Both the position numbers and the translations under genes were made by a program. Source: Myxococcota bacterium (GTDB lineage: Bacteria > Myxococcota > UBA4151). Taken from it: 14,832 nt of DNA. Positions within the stretch are counted from its first letter, which is position 1. Each line of letters opens with the position of its first letter. The notes beneath the pieces are model-generated. The model searched no databases and was not told the DNA's origin. It was given only the letters and a program-made list of their open reading frames with translations. Where the stretch lies: NCBI GenBank assembly GCA_028823075.1, contig JAPKCE010000018.1, forward strand, positions 1-14,832, in the 5' to 3' direction. Shown piece by piece: positions 1 to 6,582 of this stretch.

Positions 1-2158
1 CCACAAGCTGGGGAATATCGACCACCTGTTCAACCCCTAAATCGACCAAGCCGGGGATGGGTTTGATGGCGGCTTCGATGCGCTTGGCGGTGGTTCTAAG
101 TTCTCCGAGGTCGTCGCCAAAGATCTTGATCGCCAAGGCAGAACGCTGCCCGGATATCATATGCTCGATGCGATGCGAGATCGGTTGGCCAAGGGTGAAT
201 TGAGCAGGCACAATTTTGAGGCGCTCGCGAATATCAGCAAAAAGTTGCTGGCGCGTGCGCGTATCATCTTTGCTGATACGCACTTCGAGTTCGGTGGTTT
301 CAACACCGAGCACATGTTCGTCGCTCTCGGCACGACCGGTGCGCCGGCCTACGGACAAAACGCCTTTATCAGCGAGCAATGCCTTTTCGGCGAGCAGCGC
401 CAAGGCGTTGCTTTGCTCGAGCGCTGTTCCCGGTGCCAGCACCATATTGATGGTCAAACTGCCTTCGTTGAACTCAGGTAAAAACGAGCGGCCTAGGTTG
501 CTAAAACCGCTGAGTCCAAAGAGCACGACCAAGGTCGCAGCGCCAACGACGCGACGCGGGTGCGCCAGCGAATAATCGAGAATGGGACCGTAGGCGCGGC
601 CCAGCCAGCGCAGCATCGGGGGTTCTTCGCTGCCCGATTTTTCGATGCTCTTGGGCAGCAACAAATAACACAGCACCGGAGTCACGGTGACCGCCACCAG
701 CAACGAGGCCAAGATGGCGGCTAGGTAAGCCAGAGCCAAGGGGCGCAGCAGCCGACCTTCGAGACCGTCGAGCATCAGCAACGGCAGGAAAACCAGCATC
801 AGAATCATGGTCGCGCTGACGATGGCCGAGCGGATCTCGATGGAGGCGGCGAGCACTGTGGCTAATGTGCTTTGCCGTTGTTCTTCGGGCTGAGCGGCGC
901 GCTCCCGCAGGCGTCGCGTGACATTCTCCACATCGATGATCGCATCATCGACCAACTCGCCAATAGCGATGGCCAAACCGCCCAAAGTCATGGTGTCCAA
1001 AGTTAGCCCGAAAAGATCGAGGGCCAGGACCGCTGTCAGCATGGACAAAGGGATAGCCAATGCGCTGATGAGGGTGGGGCGGACGCTCCATAAAAACAAG
1101 AAGAGGAGAAGCATGACCAGCAGCGCGCCGTCGCCGAGAACACCGATTACATTGCTTACGGCGCGATCGATGAAATCTTGTTGGCGAAACACTTTGCGAT
1201 GCAGCGTAACGCCGCGCGCTTTGAGCACGGGCAACAGACCGTCGAGCGCCAGGTCCAGACGTTTGGTGGTCGACACCGTATCGGCATCGGGCTGTTTGGT
1301 AACAGCGACGAGCACCGCCGGTGTAGCGTTGTAACTGGCCGTCCCGCGCAGCGGCGCAGGGCCTATTTGAACATCAGCAACGTCGCCGACTCGGACCGCG
1401 ACTTCACCGCGCTGGGCGACGACAATCGCTGCTAAGTCTTCGGCGTTTTTAGCGCGTCCAAGAACGCGCACAACCGACTCTTGTCCGCCGTTAACGACAT
1501 AGCCGCCGGGGGCGTTGGCGTTACCCGTTTTTAGCGCTTCAAGCAGCTCGTTGAGGGTGAGTTTATAGCTCTGTAAACGGTCGGCCTTCACCAGAACATG
1601 GTACTGTTTGACCTCGCCGCCTATCGCCGCAACCTGCGACACGCCGCGCACGCCGAGCAGCCGCCGTCGCAGTTCGACATCCGCTATCCTGCGCAGCTCC
1701 ATCGGTGAGATCTTGTCACTAGTGAGCGCCACAAAGGCGATCTCGCCCATCACAGACGAGGCGGGAGCCAGCAGCGTAGCGCCGGCTTCGGGAGGTAGCG
1801 AATCGCCAAGGCTTTGTAGGCGCTCGGTTACCCGCTGACGGGCGATATTACCGTCGGTCTGCCAGTCGAACTCTGCCCAAACCACCGAGATTCCCGGCGC
1901 TGAAGCGGAGCGTACCCTGCGCAGTCCTGCGGTACCGTTAATCACCGTTTCGATCGGAAAGGTGATCAAGCGTTCGACTTCTTCCGAAGCCATTCCCGTC
2001 GATTCGGTGATCACCGTGACCCGCGGCGCTGTGAGGTCGGGAAAGACATTGATCGGCATGTCTTGGGCGCGCAAAGCGCCCACGACCATCAAGGTAGCGG
2101 CAAGGGTTAAGACCACGCCGCGATGGCGTAGGGAGGCGCCGAGTAGCCAGTTCATCAT
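1..2158 (-). CDS. CusA/CzcA-family heavy-metal RND efflux pump, C-terminus outside window
   Basis: Inner-membrane proton-driven pump that takes metal ions (or other substrates) from periplasm and cytoplasm and passes them through the adaptor and outer-membrane channel. The reading frame is open from the ATG at 2158 to base 1, giving about 719 of the roughly 1030-1050 residues usual for the family. It begins MMNWLLGASLRHRGVV, followed by the first membrane helix and the RND porter domain (PINVFPDLTAPRVTVITES). The TM4 proton-relay motif AIGELVDDAIIDVEN is visible, with Asp404, Asp405 and Glu411 close to the essential Asp405 of CusA. Further on come an SVGRRTGRAESDEHVLGVE segment and GQPISHRIEHM-SGQRSALAIKIFG, typical of heavy-metal RND pumps. 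The start ATG overlaps the adaptor stop (TGATG), so translation is probably coupled; a second in-frame ATG follows at 2155. No frameshift is seen. The metal cannot be fixed: the TM4 motif is neither the classical CzcA DFGxxxDGA nor CusA AIGxxxDAA form. Confidence 0.95.
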   Translation of the reverse strand, partial: MMNWLLGASLRHRGVVLTLAATLMVVGALRAQDMPINVFPDLTAPRVTVITESTGMASEEVERLITFPIETVINGTAGLRRVRSASAPGISVVWAEFDWQTDGNIARQRVTERLQSLGDSLPPEAGATLLAPASSVMGEIAFVALTSDKISPMELRRIADVELRRRLLGVRGVSQVAAIGGEVKQYHVLVKADRLQSYKLTLNELLEALKTGNANAPGGYVVNGGQESVVRVLGRAKNAEDLAAIVVAQRGEVAVRVGDVADVQIGPAPLRGTASYNATPAVLVAVTKQPDADTVSTTKRLDLALDGLLPVLKARGVTLHRKVFRQQDFIDRAVSNVIGVLGDGALLVMLLLFLFLWSVRPTLISALAIPLSMLTAVLALDLFGLTLDTMTLGGLAIAIGELVDDAIIDVENVTRRLRERAAQPEEQRQSTLATVLAASIEIRSAIVSATMILMLVFLPLLMLDGLEGRLLRPLALAYLAAILASLLVAVTVTPVLCYLLLPKSIEKSGSEEPPMLRWLGRAYGPILDYSLAHPRRVVGAATLVVLFGLSGFSNLGRSFLPEFNEGSLTINMVLAPGTALEQSNALALLAEKALLADKGVLSVGRRTGRAESDEHVLGVETTELEVRISKDDTRTRQQLFADIRERLKIVPAQFTLGQPISHRIEHMISGQRSALAIKIFGDDLGELRTTAKRIEAAIKPIPGLVDLGVEQVVDIPQLV

Positions 2159-3744
2159 CAGTGAATATGTCCGCCCATTTGTTCGCCGCTGGCGCGCTCG
2201 GCTAGACGGATGAGGTGAGCACCTTTTGTGACAACTCGTTCATGCACCGCGAGACCTTGGAGAATAGCAACTCGTTCCGCCGAGCGCTTACCCGTGCGCA
2301 CCAGTCGCTCTTCAAAATGCTCGCCGTCGCTTTGCACAAAGACCACCGAGCGGCCGTCGCTATCGATTACGGCGCTGCTGTCGATGATGACGCCGCGGTA
2401 GGCTGGGCCTGCCGCAAGACCGACTTCGAGCAGCGCGCCTAGGCGTATATTCTTGGCGTCGCGAATTGTGTAAATAACCTCGACGCTGCGTGTTTCTGGA
2501 TGCACGCTTTGGCCTATGGAGACCAGGCTAGCAGACGGGTTTTCGCCGTCCATGCGCAGGGTTTGCCAATTCTTGTCGCCGCTGACTCGGTATTCGGCCG
2601 CACCATTTTCGCCCAACTGTCCGGCTTGGTGTTCGGGGACTTGTGCGACGATCCACAGCGCGTTCATATCGACGACTCTAAAGATCATCGTACCGGCATC
2701 GACGGCTGCACCGAGTCGAGCATGACTGTCGATCAAGGTGCCGTCGATCGGCGAGCGTAAGGCGAGTTGGTTTGAATTGCCGTAGCGCGCAACGAGTTCT
2801 GCGCTTTCGGAGAGCGATTTCTGCGCCATGACCTGCTCGCGCTCGGCGGCTTCAAGGCGAGCTTTCGGTAGCGCTTTATCGCGCAGCAGCGCTTGGGCTC
2901 GCGCCAAAGCTTTACTCGCGGCAGCTGCCCGCCCTTGAGCCTGGCTCAGCCCCCTGCGCGCATCGGCGATGCTCCGCTGCGAAGCCGGGTTTGGCAGTAA
3001 ATAGGCGAGAATCTGACCTTTTTTAATGAGACTCCCCGGTAGTGCAAAGCCAGTTTTTGGCGCTTTTAGCTCACCGCTTAAGGTGGCGTTTATCTCGGCA
3101 CTAGCACCGGGCTGGGGGGCAACTCGGCCGGGCACGCGCAGGGAGCTCGTGACCTTACCAAACTCGGCAAAGGCGGTGGCAAAAGGAACGCCCCATTGTT
3201 GGTCTTTTAAAAACTCGATCAGCTCATCGTGGTGCGCCTCCGCATGGTCGCCATGATGGTTATCATCGCCGTGTTCATGGCCGTGGTCTCCACCCCCCAC
3301 GTCGAGTTTGATTCCTTCGATAACCCCCGATATCGTCCCATTAACACGCAGCGTCCCCTTATAATGCCCGGCGACTTTCGGATTAATCGTCAGTTGAAAT
3401 ATACCCGGGCGAAAAGCTGTTTTGGTGCTGGCGCTGAGTTGTGCAGGGCCATCGAGTTCAAGGATAAGTTCTGAGTCGGTAAGCGGTAAAAATCCGTCGA
3501 GTACGGTCAAATGAATGAGCATTGAAATCGGTTTTCCGACTTCGGCCCCGTGGCTCTCGGCAAAGAGTTCAAACTCGTCGCTCCAGAGGGTGATGATGCT
3601 CACGGGTCCATCGCCATGACCGTGCCCTTCGGCGTGGTGGTCATGCCCCTTAGGGTGATCGTCGCTGTGGCTGTAGCTATCCCGATTTTCGTTGCAGGCG
3701 GCGCCGAATAGCGAGGCGAGCAAGAGCGCATGGCGCATCTTCAT
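2158..3744 (-). CDS. His-rich periplasmic adaptor (membrane fusion protein, CzcB/CusB type) of the RND efflux system
   Basis: Periplasmic adaptor joining the RND pump to the outer-membrane channel. The 528-residue protein opens with a short signal (MKMRHALLLASLFGAAC) ending in a lipobox-like GAAC at Cys17, so it is probably a lipoprotein; the box is imperfect. Two histidine-rich stretches follow: residues 26-43 (7 His) and 154-172 (8 His). They flank a beta-rich N-terminal domain of about 100 residues (TLWSDEFELFAESHGAEVGKP...) as found in some CzcB proteins. The canonical adaptor core runs from about residue 200: beta-barrel start (SLRVPGRVAPQPG), lipoyl half (GSLIKKGQILAYLLP), alpha-hairpin about 256-321, and second lipoyl half (ALRSPIDGTLID). 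The protein ends GGHIH. The His tracts probably bind or buffer divalent metal; this is inference. An AAGGAG site lies 7 nt before the ATG, and the ATG overlaps the upstream gene's stop (ATGA). Confidence 0.95.
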   Translation of the reverse strand: MKMRHALLLASLFGAACNENRDSYSHSDDHPKGHDHHAEGHGHGDGPVSIITLWSDEFELFAESHGAEVGKPISMLIHLTVLDGFLPLTDSELILELDGPAQLSASTKTAFRPGIFQLTINPKVAGHYKGTLRVNGTISGVIEGIKLDVGGGDHGHEHGDDNHHGDHAEAHHDELIEFLKDQQWGVPFATAFAEFGKVTSSLRVPGRVAPQPGASAEINATLSGELKAPKTGFALPGSLIKKGQILAYLLPNPASQRSIADARRGLSQAQGRAAAASKALARAQALLRDKALPKARLEAAEREQVMAQKSLSESAELVARYGNSNQLALRSPIDGTLIDSHARLGAAVDAGTMIFRVVDMNALWIVAQVPEHQAGQLGENGAAEYRVSGDKNWQTLRMDGENPSASLVSIGQSVHPETRSVEVIYTIRDAKNIRLGALLEVGLAAGPAYRGVIIDSSAVIDSDGRSVVFVQSDGEHFEERLVRTGKRSAERVAILQGLAVHERVVTKGAHLIRLAERASGEQMGGHIH

Positions 3745-4940
3745 TCGAATTCTCCTTGAGCCGCGCGCAGGTCAAGTTCGACCATTTTAACGCGCAACTG
3801 CAGAGCTAGATTGTGCTTTTTTATAGTGATTTGCTGGCGTTGAGCGTCCAGCACTTCAAGCGGTGAGAGCAGGCCTTGGCGGTTGGCACTGCTGGTGGCT
3901 GCCATCAAGGCCTCAAGACGATTCTTGCTGCTGCTTTGAAAGCGTAGTTTTTCTTTTTGCGCTGCGTTCAGGGCGGTGACCGAGCGCCGCAAGTCAACAG
4001 CGGTCTGGAGTTCATGCGCCTGGGCTTCGCGGAGTGCACGCTCTGCGGTAGCTGCTGCCTCGGCACGCTGCGCTTGCCCGCGATCGAAAAATGGGAGCTC
4101 AAACCCCAAACTCAGGAGCGCTTGGCTCCCTTGTTGTTCATTGGCCTCAGCGCCGATAACAAGTTGAGGAATCCAACTGCGCCAACGCGAATTTAGCGCC
4201 CTTTGCGCATGTTCCTCGGCGAGCTTTAAGCTGAGCACCGAGGCCCGCTCTTCGGTTTTTCCTGGCATGATAGACGGGGTGTCGAGCTTCGCAGAAAAGG
4301 TCGTTTGTTCGGGGTCGAGACCAAGGCGCACAGCCAACTCATGACTCAGCCTTTGCGCTTTCGAGCGGCTCTGCCGGGCCTTGCTTTGCAGCAACTCAGC
4401 TTCGAGTTCGAGTCGAACAGCGGCGACCTCGGGCAGGGTTCCAGCTTGGACCCGGTGGCGAATCACCCGCGCGGCTTCGGCGAAATCGGTTTGAGCTTGG
4501 TCCAGCAGTTCATATTCGGCGCGCAGCGCTGCGATGCTGTAAAACTGTTGCAAGACGCTTAGAACATGGGCGCTGCGCAAAACTTCGCTGCTCGCTTGCG
4601 CCCGCGCCCGCAGCGAGGCCGATACATAGCGATGCGTGGCGCCACGGCCCGCGGTGTCGATGGGCACGGCCAGGCTCCAACTGTTGAGCGAGCTTGCGCC
4701 TTGGCTCCCCGTTTCTCGGCGAAAACTCAGCTGCGGGTTTGCGAGTAAGCCATCCTTTATCCCCGCGGCTCGAACTTCTTCAACTTCCGCCTCAGCTGCC
4801 TGAATTATTGGCATTTTTAGCGCTGAAGTGATGAGCTCTGCCTCGCCGATTGGCGCCGCAACAACCGAACTCGTGTAGCTAAAAACGGCGAGCATCATCA
4901 GCACCGTTAAATCGTTGTTTCTGCGCTGCCAAAACCTCAT
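3741..4940 (-). CDS. TolC/CusC/CzcC-family outer-membrane efflux protein
   Basis: Outer-membrane channel of the tripartite metal efflux pump and first gene of the operon. From the ATG at 4940 it has about 399 residues. It starts with a clear Sec signal (MRFWQRRNNDLTVLMMLAVF... ending SSVVAA, probable signal peptidase I cut), and no lipobox cysteine. The mature part is rich in long alpha-helical, Ala/Glu/Gln/Arg heptad-like stretches (for example EAQAHELQTAVDLRRSVTALNAAQKEK and RQGLLSPLEVLDAQRQQITIKKHNLALQLR). The latter, with its SPLEVLDAQRQ-type motif, is characteristic of outer-membrane efflux proteins. The open frame extends upstream to a TTG at 5036, but those extra 32 residues are polar and would bury the signal peptide, so 4940 is preferred. 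The ribosome site is poor (GGCGG, 6 nt) and lies inside an inverted repeat. The stop overlaps the adaptor start by 4 bp. Confidence 0.93.
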   Translation of the reverse strand: MRFWQRRNNDLTVLMMLAVFSYTSSVVAAPIGEAELITSALKMPIIQAAEAEVEEVRAAGIKDGLLANPQLSFRRETGSQGASSLNSWSLAVPIDTAGRGATHRYVSASLRARAQASSEVLRSAHVLSVLQQFYSIAALRAEYELLDQAQTDFAEAARVIRHRVQAGTLPEVAAVRLELEAELLQSKARQSRSKAQRLSHELAVRLGLDPEQTTFSAKLDTPSIMPGKTEERASVLSLKLAEEHAQRALNSRWRSWIPQLVIGAEANEQQGSQALLSLGFELPFFDRGQAQRAEAAATAERALREAQAHELQTAVDLRRSVTALNAAQKEKLRFQSSSKNRLEALMAATSSANRQGLLSPLEVLDAQRQQITIKKHNLALQLRVKMVELDLRAAQGEFE

Positions 4941-4942
4941 TG

Positions 4943-4957
4943 ATAACCGCCGGTTAT
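4943..4957. promoter_or_regulatory. Inverted repeat directly before the outer-membrane factor start
   Basis: ATAACCG-C-CGGTTAT is a perfect 7+1+7 inverted repeat ending 2 nt before the ATG at 4940 (minus strand). It could be a repressor operator, or an RNA hairpin (6-bp stem, 3-nt loop) covering the only nearby ribosome-site-like bases. A better GAAGG sequence lies just beyond it and would come to about 7 nt from the ATG if the hairpin were folded out. Function is inferred only from symmetry and position. Confidence 0.4.
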
Positions 4958-4993
4958 GTTCACCTTCAACATGACCGCGGCCAATCCATTCCC

Positions 4994-5014
4994 GCAAGTT
5001 TTCGGGCAACTTGC
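4994..5014. promoter_or_regulatory. Inverted repeat in the divergent efflux/DUF5522 control region
   Basis: GCAAGTT-N7-AACTTGC, a perfect 7-bp-arm inverted repeat with 7-bp spacer, in the non-coding region between the divergent outer-membrane factor and DUF5522-like genes. Spacing and symmetry are compatible with a dimeric transcription-factor site. No regulator of the efflux operon is encoded nearby except the MarR protein, whose likely own operator has a different sequence. Confidence 0.35.
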
Positions 5015-5034
5015 CTGGATCCCGATGCTGCTCC

Positions 5035-5050
5035 AATACAGCGTTGTATT
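5035..5050. promoter_or_regulatory. Inverted repeat AATACA-N4-TGTATT near the DUF5522 promoter
   Basis: Perfect 6+4+6 inverted repeat (AATACA GCGT TGTATT) 18 bp before the GTG start at 5068. It is A/T-rich in a G/C-rich setting, as expected of a promoter or operator. TACA/TGTA half-sites are used by BlaI/CopY-type repressors, although with a shorter spacer, so this resemblance is only suggestive. Confidence 0.35.
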
Positions 5051-5067
5051 CCGCATGAGGCGCGCAC

Positions 5068-5259
5068 GTGAAAGCAGCACAGACCGTAAAAGTCTCCGAG
5101 GCGGCTAAGCGCGCCCATGATCAAGCCTGTGCCGCCGGCGAACAGGCTTACAGCGACCCGGCCAGCGGTTATCGAGTGATGACCGCCGATTACCTACTCA
5201 GCCAGAAGGTTTGCTGCGATTCGGGTTGCCGCCATTGTCCTTTTGGGGCGCCGGTCTAG
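5068..5259 (+). CDS. Small DUF5522-like cysteine-cluster protein
   Basis: A 63-residue protein of unknown function. The second half matches what I recall of DUF5522 proteins: a DPxxGYRVMTADYLL segment (residues 30-44) followed by a C-terminal cluster KVCCDSGCRHCPFG (Cys49, Cys50, Cys54, Cys57, with His56). The CC-x3-C-x2-C arrangement looks like a metal or Fe-S/zinc binding site; this is inference. It starts with GTG at 5068: a TGA closes the frame just upstream, and GAGG lies 7 nt before the start, the same spacing as the neighbouring genes. It is transcribed away from the metal efflux operon across a shared control region, which raises the possibility of co-regulation by metal. It is a stand-alone gene; marR follows 68 bp later with its own operator. 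Confidence 0.85.
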   Translation: MKAAQTVKVSEAAKRAHDQACAAGEQAYSDPASGYRVMTADYLLSQKVCCDSGCRHCPFGAPV

Positions 5260-5266
5260 AGGCGCC
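5247..5266 (+). terminator. Possible weak hairpin at the end of the DUF5522-like gene
   Basis: GGCGCC-N8-GGCGCC spans the TAG stop at 5257-5259 and could form a G/C-rich 6-bp stem. No T-run follows (GTCCAAACAAG), so it is not a canonical intrinsic terminator and may be incidental. Confidence 0.2.
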
Positions 5267-5297
5267 GTCCAAACAAGTTTATGATTTGCTCCTTGCT

Positions 5298-5322
5298 ATT
5301 TAGTAAAGATCATTTACTAAAT
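5298..5322. promoter_or_regulatory. Probable MarR operator, perfect 10+5+10 palindrome
   Basis: ATTTAGTAAA-N5-TTTACTAAAT is a perfect inverted repeat with 10-bp arms and a GATCA spacer, ending 5 bp before the marR ATG. A/T-rich palindromes of this size overlapping the promoter are the usual target of autoregulating MarR dimers. TTGCTA (5293-5298) and the TACTAAAT end of the palindrome are possible -35 and -10 elements, placing transcription start near the ATG. Binding would then block transcription of marR, the dehydrogenase and the amidohydrolase together. Confidence 0.75.
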
Positions 5323-5327
5323 GTGTC

Positions 5328-5825
5328 ATGAACAGCCCCACAACCACCAGCGACCGCCTTTCCAGCTTGCGCCTGCGCGCCGAACAGCTGGAGTCTCAAC
5401 GTCTGGGCAACAGCTTGGTCAAAGTCGGGCGCTTGGTTATGGAGCGCACGATCGAGCGCTTGCGCGAGCGTGGGTATGAAGACCTGCGCGTTGGTTTTAC
5501 GACCTTGCTGCCCCATCTGGACCGCCGCCATGGCAGCCGCATCACCGAACTTGCCGAGCGCATGGGCAGCACCAAGCAAGCGGTGGGGCAGATGGTCACA
5601 CAGCTACAAAATGCGGGTTATGTTCGGCGTCGTTTGGATCCCCAAGATGGCCGAGCTCGCTTAGTCGAGCTGACCGAAGGGGGCTTTGAGGTGCTGCTTG
5701 CTGGGCTCGAAGTCTTTGCCGAAATCGAAACTGAATTGGCGGCTGAGTTGGGTTCTGAGAACTTGAAGCGTTTTGCCAAAAACGCCGAAGCTGTTCGTAA
5801 TTGTTTAGAGGGAGATCAACGATGA
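5328..5825 (+). CDS. MarR-family transcriptional regulator
   Basis: A 165-residue winged helix-turn-helix repressor/activator, first gene of a three-gene operon. It has an N-terminal dimerisation helix region (about 1-45), then the DNA-binding part with GSRITELAERMGSTKQAVGQ (helix-turn-helix, about 69-88), LQNAGYVRRRLDPQDGRARLVELTEGG (recognition wing and strand, the DxxDGRARLV signature of MarR), and a C-terminal dimerisation helix. Length is normal for the family. A perfect palindrome sits 5 bp upstream, implying autoregulation. There is no Shine-Dalgarno sequence before the ATG, unlike its neighbours; the message may be leaderless. The stop overlaps the next start (ATGA). The ligand is probably a small molecule handled by the two downstream enzymes, by inference. 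Confidence 0.93.
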   Translation: MNSPTTTSDRLSSLRLRAEQLESQRLGNSLVKVGRLVMERTIERLRERGYEDLRVGFTTLLPHLDRRHGSRITELAERMGSTKQAVGQMVTQLQNAGYVRRRLDPQDGRARLVELTEGGFEVLLAGLEVFAEIETELAAELGSENLKRFAKNAEAVRNCLEGDQR

Positions 5826-6571
5826 AAGTAGCTATGGTGACGGGCGCAAGCTCGGGGTTTGGTGAGGCGACAGCGCGCCAACTCATCGCTTTGGGATGGT
5901 GCGTTATCGGTACTGGGCGCCGCGCCGAGCGCTTGCAGGCTTTGGCCGCCGAACTGGGCGAGCACTTCCACCCGCTGGTCTTTGATGTCTCCGAACGAAA
6001 GGCCTGCGAAGAGGCCGTGGCAAGCTTGCCTCCTGCTCTTTCGAGCATCGACCTGCTCGTCAATAACGCGGGGCTAGCGCTGGGCCTTGAGCCGGCTCAT
6101 GAAGCCGAACTCGATAACTGGCAACGCATGATCGAGACCAATATTAACGGTCTTATCGTAATGACTCGGCTGATCTCGCCGGGCATGGTTGAGCGCGGCA
6201 GCGGAACCATCATCAACATCAGCTCAGTGGCCGCCAATTACGCCTACCCTGGAGCCAATGTCTACGGCGCAACCAAGGCTTTTGTGAGCCAGTTTAGCCT
6301 GAACTTGCGTGCGGATTTGCACGGTAGCTCAGTGCGCGTGACTTCGATTGAGCCGGGGCTTTGTAAAACGGAATTCAGTTTAGTACGCTTTGGCGGCGAC
6401 GCGAAAGCCGCCGATGTGCCGTATGCCGACACCGAATTCTTATCGGCCGACGACGTGGCAAGCGCCGTGGTTTGGGTCGCCGAGCAACCGGCCCATATAA
6501 ATATTAACCGCCTCGAACTGATGCCCGTGAGTCAGTCCTTTGCCGGTTTTCCCATTCACCGTAAAAACTAA
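5822..6571 (+). CDS. ydfG: YdfG-like NADP-dependent short-chain dehydrogenase (3-hydroxy acid / allo-threonine dehydrogenase)
   Basis: Classical cytoplasmic SDR of 249 residues. It has an N-terminal TGASSGFG nucleotide loop, a TGRR segment after strand 2 that favours NADP(H), the NNAG motif, and a catalytic Ser in NISSVAA with the YGATK (Tyr-x3-Lys) dyad. Many stretches agree with my memory of E. coli YdfG: VNNAGLALGLEPAH, PGMVERG, NVYGATKAFV-QFSLNLR-DLHG, SVRVTSIEPGL, PAHININ-LE-MPV-QS-AG. YdfG oxidises L-allo-threonine, D-threonine, serine and 3-hydroxyisobutyrate-type acids, and reduces malonic semialdehyde. The start at 5822 is chosen because GAGGGAG ends 7 nt before it and the ATG overlaps the marR stop; an in-frame upstream ATG at 5801 lies inside marR. 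It is followed after 11 bp by the amidohydrolase. Exact substrate is inferred from the family. Confidence 0.9.
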   Translation: MKVAMVTGASSGFGEATARQLIALGWCVIGTGRRAERLQALAAELGEHFHPLVFDVSERKACEEAVASLPPALSSIDLLVNNAGLALGLEPAHEAELDNWQRMIETNINGLIVMTRLISPGMVERGSGTIINISSVAANYAYPGANVYGATKAFVSQFSLNLRADLHGSSVRVTSIEPGLCKTEFSLVRFGGDAKAADVPYADTEFLSADDVASAVVWVAEQPAHININRLELMPVSQSFAGFPIHRKN

Positions 6572-6582
6572 GGAGCCTAATC

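Noticed and set aside
161..1435. Several plus-strand open frames of 85-138 residues at the left end
   Set aside because: They lie opposite the continuous RND pump frame, which translates without a break into a recognisable transporter.
3229..3474. Plus-strand open frame opposite the adaptor
   Set aside because: It is the complement of the adaptor's His-rich coding region, with no ribosome site and no recognisable protein features.
4941..5036. Longer form of the outer-membrane factor starting at TTG 5036
   Set aside because: It would place 32 polar residues before a clear Sec signal peptide, uses a TTG start, and would run through the region with three inverted repeats.
5801..5821. Upstream ATG for the YdfG-like gene
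   Set aside because: It lies inside marR with no ribosome site; the ATG at 5822 has GAGGGAG at 7 nt and begins directly with the SDR strand and TGASSGFG.
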